From DASWUZ01 sp036401375 (GTDB taxonomy: Bacteria > Acidobacteriota > Terriglobia > Terriglobales > Acidobacteriaceae), in NCBI GenBank assembly GCA_036401375.1, contig DASWVB010000038.1, forward strand, positions 1-64,000: a stretch of 64,000 nucleotides of DNA, read 5' to 3'. Position 1 is the stretch's first letter; each line of letters starts with the position of its first letter. A model generated the notes under the pieces. The model was not told the DNA's origin. It did not search any database and saw nothing but the letters and a program-made list of their open reading frames with translations. Positions 18,007 through 26,360 of the stretch are shown one piece after another. The translations under genes were made by a program, and so were the position numbers.

Positions 18007-20115
18007 TCAGGAGCGAAGACGGCCGCCCACCGCCTCGAGCGCGGCGATCACGCGACTCGAGAACTTCTGCAGCTCTTCCTCCTGCAATGTGCCCCCGATT
18101 GATTGAAAGACTACGCTGATCAGCATCGAATACGAGTGCTCCTGGTCGGCGACGCCTTTGGCGTCTCGACGCACCTCGCGAGGTTCAAACTCGATCATCT
18201 CCGCGATACCCAGCCCCTCAAGGACACCAGCGATCTGCACCCAGCGGACGCGGTGGGGAAACACCAGGGAGTAATCGCGCCGCACCGGCTGATACCGCGA
18301 CAGCTCCCGCACCGTCGGCTCCCGCAGTTCAAAGCCAAAGAGTCGCTCAAGGTAGAGTTCGCCGAGAAAGACCGTCTGCTTCAGCTTGCGACGGTGGGCC
18401 TCTGCCGGATGCAGCTCGCCGAAGAATCCTACAGTGACCCCGTCAGCGACCGCCCGGGCGGAGCGACCCGGATGCAGCCACGCGGGCATCGACCCTGACT
18501 CCTGACAGATGCTGTCGTAGTACACGGAGCGGCCCGCAAAGCGGGCCATTACCTGCTCGACCGCACCCTTGATGTCATAGAAATCGAGCGCCCGCCGCAG
18601 CTGGTGCGGCCCCGTCACCGCCGCCTGGCCGCTGGCTCCGAGGGCGAGCGCGGTGCTCTCGTCGACCCTCTCCGTGCTGCCGTGGAAGACAGTCCCCATC
18701 TCGAAGAGCTGGACATCCAAGACGTCGCGATAGAGGTTGTGCTGCAGCATGGTGAGCATGCCCCCGAGCAGCGAAGGTCGCAGCATCCCCGCCTCTTCGC
18801 TGAGCGGGTTGCCTAGCGCGACTGTCGAGGCCGGCTGGGGTGCGAAGATGGCCGCGTCACTCGCGGAGCAAAACGTGCTCGACACCGCCTCGTTCCAGCC
18901 GAGGGCAAGCATCGATTGCCGCAGCACCGCCTCCTTGGCCGCCCAGGGCAGCTCGACAACCGCACCGGCGAAGGGCGGCAGCGTGTTGGCGAACCGGTTG
19001 TAGCCGTAGACGCGAGCTACCTCCTCGATCAGGTCGATCTCACGCTCAAGGTCAAGTCGCCAGCTTGGCAGGGTGACAGCGTATTTGCCGTCGCCCTGGG
19101 AGCGAAGCAGGCAGCCCAGGCCGGTGAGCACCTTGCCCGTCGTCGCCGCGTCGATGCCGCGCCCATCTTCGGTTGCGCCGAGCATGCGGCGCACCTCGCT
19201 GAGCTGCAATTGGATGGCTGCTCGCTTCGCCGTGCGCTCTTCGAGCTTGGGGATGATGACGTCGATAAACGCACCGTGCTGCTCGCCGCCAGCCTCAAGG
19301 ATGATCCGGCTGACCAGCGCATTCGCGAGGGGCGGCGCGTTGAAGTCGGCGCCGCGTTCAAAGCGGTGCGAGGCATCGGTATGCAGTCCATGGCGGCGCG
19401 CGCTGCTGCGGACGACAGCAGGGTCAAACCACGCCGCCTCGACCACGATGTTGCGCGTCTCCGGCGTGATCATGGAGTCGTAGCCGCCCATCACCCCGGC
19501 GATGCCCAGGGGCTGACGCTCGTCGGCTACGATCAAGTCTTCAGGATCGAGCGTGCGTTCGACGCCGTCCAGGGTGCGCAGCCGTTCTCCCCGGCGCGCG
19601 CGACGGACCACGAGGCCGCCGGTGATCTTGTCCAGGTCAAAGGCGTGGGTAGGCTGGCCGATCGCGAGCGTGACGTAGTTGGTGGCGTCCACCGCGTTTG
19701 AGATCGGCTTTTGTCCGAGTAGACGGAAGCGCTCGGCAATCACGCCGTTTGATGGCCAAATCGATACCTGTCGCAGCACGCGAGCGGTGAAGCGGCCACA
19801 GAGGGCAGGCTCCTCGATGCTGACGCTGAAGGACCGGGCTGCGTCACCCGCAGCCGCTGCGGCCGGCAACGATGAGTCGATTGGGGCCAGCGAAACGCCG
19901 TAGATCGCGCCGGCCTCCCGCGCGATGCCGTAGTGGTTCATGGCATCGACGCGGTTAGTGGTGATGTCCATCTCGAAGAGCGATCCGTTGCCTGCACCGA
20001 GGTCGAAGACACCCTCGACGGCGATGCCGCGCAGCGTTAGATCCTCTGCCAGTTGAGCATCCGTAATTGAAATCTCAGGCAGGTACTGTCGCAGCCACTG
20101 GCTCAAAATCTTCAT
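18007..20115 (-). CDS. pheT: phenylalanyl-tRNA synthetase beta subunit, B2-less
   Basis: A 702-residue PheT, forming the alpha2-beta2 synthetase with PheS. The B1 start is normal (MKILSQWLRQYLPEI), but the chain goes from LRGIAVEGV directly to FEMDITTNRVDAMNHYGIARE. The inserted B2 domain of the E. coli type (about 110 residues, EMAP/OB-fold tRNA-binding) is therefore absent, which explains the length of about 700 instead of about 795. The B3/B4 editing module (HAFDLDKI), B5 and catalytic-like core follow. The C-terminal FDX-ACB anticodon-binding domain is present (RYQPVRRDYSLVFPHRV). It overlaps the pheS stop by four bases (ATGA type), so translation is coupled. Confidence 0.95.
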   Translation of the reverse strand: MKILSQWLRQYLPEISITDAQLAEDLTLRGIAVEGVFDLGAGNGSLFEMDITTNRVDAMNHYGIAREAGAIYGVSLAPIDSSLPAAAAAGDAARSFSVSIEEPALCGRFTARVLRQVSIWPSNGVIAERFRLLGQKPISNAVDATNYVTLAIGQPTHAFDLDKITGGLVVRRARRGERLRTLDGVERTLDPEDLIVADERQPLGIAGVMGGYDSMITPETRNIVVEAAWFDPAVVRSSARRHGLHTDASHRFERGADFNAPPLANALVSRIILEAGGEQHGAFIDVIIPKLEERTAKRAAIQLQLSEVRRMLGATEDGRGIDAATTGKVLTGLGCLLRSQGDGKYAVTLPSWRLDLEREIDLIEEVARVYGYNRFANTLPPFAGAVVELPWAAKEAVLRQSMLALGWNEAVSSTFCSASDAAIFAPQPASTVALGNPLSEEAGMLRPSLLGGMLTMLQHNLYRDVLDVQLFEMGTVFHGSTERVDESTALALGASGQAAVTGPHQLRRALDFYDIKGAVEQVMARFAGRSVYYDSICQESGSMPAWLHPGRSARAVADGVTVGFFGELHPAEAHRRKLKQTVFLGELYLERLFGFELREPTVRELSRYQPVRRDYSLVFPHRVRWVQIAGVLEGLGIAEMIEFEPREVRRDAKGVADQEHSYSMLISVVFQSIGGTLQEEELQKFSSRVIAALEAVGGRLRS

Positions 20116-21245
20116 GCGAACTGCTCCAGAAAACGCAGGTCGCCGGAGTAGAGCAGGCCGATGTCGCTGATCCCGTACTTCATCATTGCGATGCGATCGA
20201 CACCCATTCCAAACGCGAAACCGCTGATGCGCCGCGGGTCGTAATCCGGCTGCTGCGCTGCAACGAAGCCAAAGACGGCGGGGTCAACCATACCGCAGCC
20301 GAGCAACTCGATCCATCCGGAGTGCTTGCACTTGCGGCACCCCGTTCCCCCGCAGAAGATGCAGCTGATCTGCACATCGGCACTCGGCTCAGTGAAGGGG
20401 AAGAACGAGGGAAAAAAGCGCGTCTTCACCGTCGATCCAAAGAGAGCCTTCATGGCGTGATCGAGGGTGCCCTTCAAGTCGCTGAAGGTGATATGAGTAT
20501 CGACACAGAGGCCCTCCACCTGGTGAAAGATAGGCGAGTGGGTCGCATCGGCAGCGTCATTGCGATGCACCTTGCCGGGTATAACGATGCGCACCGGCGG
20601 GGGCTGACGCTCCATGGTGCGAATCTGAACGGGTGAGGTGTGCGTACGCATCAACAGGCGGTCGCGCATCGGCTTGCCCTGCTGGCCCGCTATGACCAGG
20701 GTGTCCTGGGTGTCGCGCGCCGGGTGGTTGGGCGGAAAGTTCAGGGACTCGAAGTTGTAGTAGTCCGTCTCGACCTCCGGGCCTACTCCGACCGAGTATC
20801 CCATCGCCTTGAAGACTGTGACGATCTCGTTCATCGTCTTGATCAGCGGGTGCTCGGCGCCTATGCCGCGCCGTGTGCCGGGCAGGGTCACATCGATTGC
20901 TTCGGCAGCGAGCGTCGCGGCGTTAAACCCGCCTTCGCCTGACTGTTCGAGACCGCTGCGTAGACGCTGCTCGATCAGATCCTTCAGCCTATTGAAGCGC
21001 TGCCCGATGCTGCGCTTCGCGTCCGGCGGAGCGGCCTTGAGCCATGCGTCGCTGATCGATTTAAGCCGGCCCTGCTTGCGCCCCAGCCACTGCAGGCGAA
21101 AGCGCTCTGTCGCCTCACCATCAGAGAGCAACGCAGCCGAGGCCTCAACCTCATCAGCCAGTCGCGCAAACGCCTCGTCAAGCGCGATCTCGCTGTATCC
21201 GCTCAGCGCACTTATCTGCTCTTCAGACATGATCTCTTCGAGCAT
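20112..21245 (-). CDS. pheS: phenylalanyl-tRNA synthetase alpha subunit
   Basis: A 377-residue catalytic alpha subunit. It has an N-terminal coiled coil (about 10-100), then the class II core: GAEHPLIKTMNEIVTVFKAMGY, RDTQDTLVI, LLMRTHTSPVQIRTM, the motif around VHRNDAADATHSPIFHQVEG, and GCGMVDPAVF with FAFGMGVDRIAMMKYGI (motif 3). A Cys-rich hairpin (SCIFCGGTGCRKCKHSGW) inserted before motif 3 is seen in many bacterial PheS and may bind a metal. Two possible starts are ATG at 21245 and ATG at 21230. It is the first gene of the leftward operon. Confidence 0.96.
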   Translation of the reverse strand: MLEEIMSEEQISALSGYSEIALDEAFARLADEVEASAALLSDGEATERFRLQWLGRKQGRLKSISDAWLKAAPPDAKRSIGQRFNRLKDLIEQRLRSGLEQSGEGGFNAATLAAEAIDVTLPGTRRGIGAEHPLIKTMNEIVTVFKAMGYSVGVGPEVETDYYNFESLNFPPNHPARDTQDTLVIAGQQGKPMRDRLLMRTHTSPVQIRTMERQPPPVRIVIPGKVHRNDAADATHSPIFHQVEGLCVDTHITFSDLKGTLDHAMKALFGSTVKTRFFPSFFPFTEPSADVQISCIFCGGTGCRKCKHSGWIELLGCGMVDPAVFGFVAAQQPDYDPRRISGFAFGMGVDRIAMMKYGISDIGLLYSGDLRFLEQFA

Positions 21246-21904
21246 AAATCAGAAGGGCCGGGAAGAAGAGGGCCCTCCTCCTCGAGCTACCGGTCTCAGG
21301 CAATCTTCATGCGCCGCGGTGTACTCTCATCGCAGCATCACGAGCAGCCCACTTTACTATCATTCTCGCTCCCTGCACTGCGACTACCGAGCGCGATGCA
21401 TGCCAGTCAAGTCAAACTAAGCATCTTGCTGAGGGCGTTTTCAGGTCGTCCGCGGCAGCGCTCCTGCCCAATTTAGCGTCAGTTGTCGATGAAGCCGAGT
21501 TGCCGCTGCAAATAAAACGCTGCGTTGTGCTCGCACCCAGGTGTTACCGTCGCTTTGTATTTCGCTTGCTGGTGTCCTTATTCCTTCGTTTGTCAGTCTG
21601 CCGGAGTTTTATCATCCCGTTTACGCCGGAGTTGGATATCCTTGTGAAGGCGGTCCATGCCGACAGGGTGCGGGAGTCTCGCGGCTGGACCTCTTTATAT
21701 CCGATGCGAGGGCTCGAACTGCATCTCGGCATCCAACTACCATTTGTGTCTCCCTCGCGGCAGACAGCCCCGCGGCAGCTGCTGGTGAGCGGCGGCGAGC
21801 AGTCTTACCCGGCGGCGTTCGGTGCTGAGCCGGGCCGGGACTGGTGATAGACAAAATCTGGAGGCAGCTGACTTGAGCATGCGGAAGACACGGCTGGAGT
21901 CCAT
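21246..21904. other. 659-bp intergenic region between divergent operons
   Basis: This must contain the pheS promoter (leftward) and the promoter for the aldose epimerase/galactokinase genes (rightward). On the pheS side there is a GAGGGCCCTC palindrome at about 21270-21280 that would fall in the pheS leader. Open frames around 21500-21850 have a shadow-like composition and no family signature, so I do not call a gene. Confidence 0.4.
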
Positions 21905-22867
21905 TTGAGGGTAGCTGCCGAGCGCCACCCAGTCGACGTACCCACTCCCCTGCCCTGCATCTTGCTCGAGAGCGAGCACCTGCGGGTGGCCGTCTATCCC
22001 GCCCTCGGTGGAAAACTCGCCTCGATCCTCTGGCTTGCTGATGGCCAGGAATTGCTGCAGCAGCCTCTGCTGCCGGCCGCCGCCCGCACCCGCACCATGA
22101 GCTTTGAACAGGGCGACGCCAGCGGATACGATGACTGCATACCCTCAGTCTCCGCCTGCGAGATCGACACTCAGGCGGGTCCGGTCTTTGTGCCCGACCA
22201 TGGAGATTTCTGGCGGCTCGGCTTTAACGTGCTCGAGGCAAACGCCGGGAGAGTCAGCATGAGCGCAGCCGGCTTCAGCCTGCCCCTTCGGCTCGAGAAG
22301 ACGATCTCGCTGCGCTCCGGCTGCATAACGCTCGCCTACCGGTTGACGAATGAGGGTAGCGCACCGCTTCAGTACCTCTGGTCGGCACATCCCAGCTTCT
22401 CGGTCGAGGCTGGGGACCGCATAGACCTGCCATCATCTGTCGAGAGCGTCACGGTTGAGGCGTCCGGCGGCAGCCGCCTCGGCGCAGAGGGCACGACGCA
22501 TCGCTGGCCTCTGACCCACACTTGTCCGGGCCATGCCATTGACCTGAGCTTGGTCGAGGACGCAGATTCGCGAGTGGCCGACAAGATATTTGCGCCTGCG
22601 CCGCAGGAGGGATGGTGCGCAATCCGGCGCATCAGAACGGGCCGCCGTATAGAGATGCGCTTTGATCCCGCCCAGGCGCCTTATATGGGTATATGGATGA
22701 GCTACCGCGGCTGGCCTGCCGGCAAGGCCGCACAGCAATATTGCGTCGCTCTCGAACCGTGCACCGCACCGGCAGATTCGCTCGCCAAGGCCATCGAGCA
22801 GGGTACGGGCCGCAGACTTGCCTCCAAAGCCACCGACGAGTGGCAGGTTGATGTACACATCACCTAA
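21905..22867 (+). CDS. aldose 1-epimerase / galactose mutarotase-like
   Basis: A 320-residue beta-sandwich protein of the galactose mutarotase superfamily, which interconverts sugar anomers. It carries the usual beginning (VYPALGGKLASILWLADGQELL), a middle His/Asp part (DDCIPSV, VPDHGDFWR) and a later WSAHPSF segment matching the catalytic-His region. The first start is TTG at 21905, with a GGAG-like sequence nine bases upstream; I see no ATG in frame nearby. galK follows 50 bp downstream in the same direction, so it probably feeds alpha-galactose to galactokinase. Members of this superfamily vary in substrate, so specificity is inferred from the neighbour. Confidence 0.78.
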   Translation: MRVAAERHPVDVPTPLPCILLESEHLRVAVYPALGGKLASILWLADGQELLQQPLLPAAARTRTMSFEQGDASGYDDCIPSVSACEIDTQAGPVFVPDHGDFWRLGFNVLEANAGRVSMSAAGFSLPLRLEKTISLRSGCITLAYRLTNEGSAPLQYLWSAHPSFSVEAGDRIDLPSSVESVTVEASGGSRLGAEGTTHRWPLTHTCPGHAIDLSLVEDADSRVADKIFAPAPQEGWCAIRRIRTGRRIEMRFDPAQAPYMGIWMSYRGWPAGKAAQQYCVALEPCTAPADSLAKAIEQGTGRRLASKATDEWQVDVHIT

Positions 22868-22917
22868 CGTCTTGCAACGTCTGGCCACAGAGCCGGGAAA
22901 GAAAGCAGAAAGTAGAC

Positions 22918-24069
22918 ATGCAGAGCGTAAGCGGCATCAAGAGCACTCATCGTGAGCAGTTTCAAGCGGAGGGTGCGGTCTTTGTCGCCCCGGGCCGTGT
23001 AAACCTGATTGGCGAGCATACGGATTACTCTGAAGGCTTCGTCATGCCGGCCGCGATCGAGTTCGCTACCCTGGCTGCGGTGAGCGCGCGCTCCGACAAC
23101 CAGGTTGTCATCTACAGCCAGAACTTCGACGAACGTGTAGAGTACGATGCCGGTGAAGTCCCTGTGACAGGCAGGCATCACTGGACGGACTACCCTCTTG
23201 GGGTGCTCACGATCCTCCGCCGCTCGGGCATCGAGGTCCCGCCGTTCAGCCTTACCATCAACGGTGACGTCCCCCTCGGCTCAGGACTCAGTTCCTCCGC
23301 TTCGCTCGAGGTCGCGACCATGCTCGCGCTGCTCTCGCTAACCAGTGCGATCTTCCCCTTGCAGGAGATTGCAAGGCTGTGCCAGCGGGTTGAGAACGAG
23401 TACGTGGGGGCGCAGTCCGGCATCATGGACCAGTTCGTCTCTTGTTGCGGAGCGGCTGGACATGCCCTGCTGCTCGACTGTCGCGACCTCGCGTTCCGGC
23501 TCGCTCCAATCCCCGAACACGTCAGCATCGTCATCTGCAACACCATGGTGAAGCACTCGATTGCGGGTGGAGACTACAACACCCGGAGAGCCGAGATCGA
23601 GGCCGGCGCCGACATTATCCGCCAACACCGCCCCGAGGTCCGGGTGATGCGCGACGTCACTGTTGAAGACCTGGCGAGGTGGGGTTCCGAGATGCCTGCC
23701 AACGTGCTTAAACGATGCCGCCACGTCGTCACTGAGAATCTGCGCACCGTAGGCGCAGCCGATGCGCTTGAAAGCGGCGATCTCAAGACCCTCGGCCGGC
23801 TGATGGCAGAGGCCCATGCCAGCTACCGCGACGACTTCGAGGCAAGCTGCAAAGAGGCCGACATCCTCGTCGAGCTTGCTGCAAAGCAGAGAGGGCTGAT
23901 CGGCGCGCGGCTCACCGGCGGCGGCTTCGGCGGATGCACCGTAAACCTCGTCGAAGCTCCCGAAGCAGGCCAGTTTGCCGACGCCATGAAGAACGGCTAC
24001 CTCGAGGCTACCGGGATACAGTCCGAGGTCTATCTCACCAAGGCATCGGCCGGAGCCCACGCGATCTAA
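22918..24069 (+). CDS. galK: galactokinase
   Basis: A 383-residue GHMP kinase phosphorylating galactose at C1. The galactokinase signature PGRVNLIGEHTDYSEGFVMP lies at residues 24-43. The ATP-binding GHMP motif PLGSGLSSSASLEVA is near 119-133, and the C-terminal GHMP motif LTGGGFGGCTVNLV is near 336-349. Length is normal. The ATG at 22918 is preceded by a GAAAG-rich leader. It follows the mutarotase-like gene and precedes a glycogen phosphorylase. galT and galE are not in the window, so the fate of galactose-1-phosphate must be handled elsewhere. Confidence 0.95.
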   Translation: MQSVSGIKSTHREQFQAEGAVFVAPGRVNLIGEHTDYSEGFVMPAAIEFATLAAVSARSDNQVVIYSQNFDERVEYDAGEVPVTGRHHWTDYPLGVLTILRRSGIEVPPFSLTINGDVPLGSGLSSSASLEVATMLALLSLTSAIFPLQEIARLCQRVENEYVGAQSGIMDQFVSCCGAAGHALLLDCRDLAFRLAPIPEHVSIVICNTMVKHSIAGGDYNTRRAEIEAGADIIRQHRPEVRVMRDVTVEDLARWGSEMPANVLKRCRHVVTENLRTVGAADALESGDLKTLGRLMAEAHASYRDDFEASCKEADILVELAAKQRGLIGARLTGGGFGGCTVNLVEAPEAGQFADAMKNGYLEATGIQSEVYLTKASAGAHAI

Positions 24070-24150
24070 CCGGGAGCAAACAGCGCCAGTTAACTAGATT
24101 GTTAATTCTGCGTCCTTCCGCACAAGCTAGCGGCATCTCTGCTGATCGTC

Positions 24151-24187
24151 GCAGGTTCACATACAGGCTGTCATTTTTTGAACCTGC
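24151..24187. promoter_or_regulatory. inverted repeat upstream of glgP
   Basis: Perfect 9-bp arms GCAGGTTCA (24151-24159) and TGAACCTGC (24179-24187) are separated by 19 bases that include a T6 run. The element is about 95 bp before the glgP start, in the galK-glgP spacer. It could be a protein-binding site or a leader hairpin; the T-run is in the loop, so it is not a standard terminator. Confidence 0.4.
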
Positions 24188-24280
24188 ACCCCTCCCCTGA
24201 CGCTTAGGCATGGCGCGGACCTCTATAAGGCGTGTGATAAGTCAGCTACACTGCTTGTGCTGTATGGAGAGACAACACCG

Positions 24281-26077
24281 ATGAGTTCCGGACCGCAGGA
24301 CGTGGCCGCCTCCAGGTCGCTTCACGAGCTTAAGGTGCGCCGCGAAGACGGCATGGTGGCTTACTTCTCGATGGAGATAGCCGTCGCGCCCCAGATGCCC
24401 ACCTACAGCGGCGGCCTTGGTGTACTGGCCGGAGACACCCTCCGCGCGGCTGCAGATCGTGGTCTCGCCCTCGCTGCGGTTACCCTCGTCCATCGGCTGG
24501 GATATTTTCACCAGCACCTGGACGCGGCAGGGCTGCAGACTGAAGAGACCGAACCCTGGAAGCCTGAGGAACGCCTCGTCCTCGAGCAGCCGATCGTCAC
24601 TGTTACCGTCGAAGGGCGTACCGTACGGGTGCGGGCCTGGCGCCACGACCTCGTCGGGGTCACCGGGCACAGCATCCCCATCTACTTTCTCGATACGGCT
24701 GTTGAGGGCAACGATCAGCGGGACAAGACCCTGACAGACAGTCTCTATGGAGGGGACGGAGACTATCGCCTCTGCCAGGAGATCGTGCTCGGAATGGGCG
24801 GCGCCGCCATCCTCAAGGCCCTGGGCTACTCGCCTGCTGTCTTTCACATGAACGAGGGTCACGCAGCGCTGCTGGCCCTCGCCCTGCTCGAAGACGAGAT
24901 CGCGAACAGGGGCGCTGGCTCGACGCTCGCCGGGGCATCGGAGGCGGATGTCGCCGCCGTGCGCCAGCGCTGCGTCTTCACCACGCATACTCCGGTACCG
25001 GCCGGTCACGATCGGTTCTCGATGGAGCAGGCCATCAGGATTCTCGGCCAGGAGCGTAGCCAGACGCTGGAGCGACTCGGCGGCTGTCACGACAACCTGC
25101 TCAACATGACCTACATCGCGCTGCGCTTCTCCCGCTTCGTCAACGGCGTCGCGATGCAGCATGGCAAGGTCTCCCGCTCCATGTTCCCCGACTACTCGAT
25201 CGACTCGATTACCAACGGAGTCCACGCTAACACCTGGACCTCGCCCGCCTTTCAAGAGCTTTTTGATCGCCACTTCGCAGGCTGGAGGCAGGATAACCAG
25301 GCCCTGCGCTACGCCATCGATATTCCCGAGGCCGAGATCTCGGCCGCCCACGCCGTCGCCAAGCACACGCTCTTCGAGGCGGTCGCAAAGCGCACTGGAA
25401 TCACGATGAATCCGGGCGTCTTCACCATCGGCTTTGCCCGACGGGTTGCGACCTACAAGCGGGCAGACCTGCTGTTCACCGATGCCGCACGGCTGGTCCG
25501 CATGGCCGAGCAGTATAGTGGTCTGCAGATTCTCTACGCCGGCAAGGCTCATCCCAAGGACGATCCCGGCAAGGCGCTCATCCGGCACGTCTTTGAAGAG
25601 GCGGCCAAACTGAACTCCGACAAGCTGCACATCGTCTACCTCGAGAACTACGAGTGGGAGCTTGGAGCGCTGCTCACCGGCGGCGTTGACGTCTGGTTGA
25701 ATACTCCGCAGCGGCCCTACGAGGCCTCCGGCACCAGCGGCATGAAGGCTGCCCTCAACGGCGTCCCCAGCCTGAGCATCCTTGACGGATGGTGGATCGA
25801 GGGCTGCATCGAGGGCGTTACCGGATGGGCCATCGCGGATCGGGAAGAGGAGGCCGGCGAGGCTGCCTCGCTCTATGAGCACCTGGAACAGACGATCCTG
25901 CCGACCTACTATCAGCACCCCGTCGAATGGCAGAAGATCATGCGCTCGACCATCGCTCTGAACGGTGCCTTCTTCAACACGCAGCGCATGCTGCAGCAGT
26001 ACATCCTCGACGCCTACTTCCCCGAGAAGCTAGTCTCAAACACGGTCAGGATGCCGGAGCCGGTGCTCGCACGCTGA
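24281..26077 (+). CDS. glgP: alpha-glucan (glycogen) phosphorylase, short form
   Basis: About 598 residues, family GT35: PLP-dependent phosphorolysis of alpha-1,4-glucans to glucose-1-phosphate. The N-terminus has YFSMEIAVAPQMPTYSGGLG. The middle has FHMNEGHAALLAL and FTTHTPVPAGHDRF. The C-terminal half has FARRVATYKRADLLF, and the PLP-lysine segment EASGTSGMKAALNG (Lys near 489) is intact. It is shorter than the 800-residue E. coli type and fits the compact bacterial/archaeal form. The frame opens at 24257, but the ATG at 24281 has GGAGAGA 9 bases upstream and is preferred. It is downstream of galK, linking both to glucan/galactose use. Confidence 0.93.
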   Translation: MSSGPQDVAASRSLHELKVRREDGMVAYFSMEIAVAPQMPTYSGGLGVLAGDTLRAAADRGLALAAVTLVHRLGYFHQHLDAAGLQTEETEPWKPEERLVLEQPIVTVTVEGRTVRVRAWRHDLVGVTGHSIPIYFLDTAVEGNDQRDKTLTDSLYGGDGDYRLCQEIVLGMGGAAILKALGYSPAVFHMNEGHAALLALALLEDEIANRGAGSTLAGASEADVAAVRQRCVFTTHTPVPAGHDRFSMEQAIRILGQERSQTLERLGGCHDNLLNMTYIALRFSRFVNGVAMQHGKVSRSMFPDYSIDSITNGVHANTWTSPAFQELFDRHFAGWRQDNQALRYAIDIPEAEISAAHAVAKHTLFEAVAKRTGITMNPGVFTIGFARRVATYKRADLLFTDAARLVRMAEQYSGLQILYAGKAHPKDDPGKALIRHVFEEAAKLNSDKLHIVYLENYEWELGALLTGGVDVWLNTPQRPYEASGTSGMKAALNGVPSLSILDGWWIEGCIEGVTGWAIADREEEAGEAASLYEHLEQTILPTYYQHPVEWQKIMRSTIALNGAFFNTQRMLQQYILDAYFPEKLVSNTVRMPEPVLAR

Positions 26078-26146
26078 GCTTGTATCTTCAGGTACTCAAA
26101 GCCGGCTGGTTCCTCTTCGTCCTCCCAGCCATGGGCGAAGAGACTT

Positions 26147-26178
26147 AGTATGAATGCATAGAAGTATGAATGCATAGA
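26147..26178. repeat. two 16-bp tandem repeats
   Basis: AGTATGAATGCATAGA occurs twice in direct tandem (26147-26162 and 26163-26178), each with an ATGCAT core, in the glgP to oxidoreductase spacer. It is AT-rich compared with its surroundings. It could be a binding site pair or a small slippage product. Confidence 0.8.
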
Positions 26179-26360
26179 AGTCGTCGTACCCTCCCGCCCC
26201 GCAGAGTTCCTGCCGCTCTCAACAGCGCACGCCGGCACCTTGGAAAAATGAATTGCGTCAGGGGCAGGCCTCGCCTGCTTCGCCGAAGAATTCTCCGGAT
26301 CTTGACCTCTATAATCGTCAGGCCCCAGCCTCACCTTTTACCTGCCGCTTGCGGAGTGCA

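Noticed and set aside
21260..21345. T-box-like ACCGCGG sequence upstream of pheS on the minus strand
   Set aside because: Only the ACCGCG part of the T-box consensus matches; the UGG bulge, specifier loop and antiterminator/terminator pair are not visible.
21500..21847. 115-codon frame in the pheS-epimerase spacer
   Set aside because: No conserved pattern, no convincing ribosome-binding site, and several alternative frames of similar quality overlap it.
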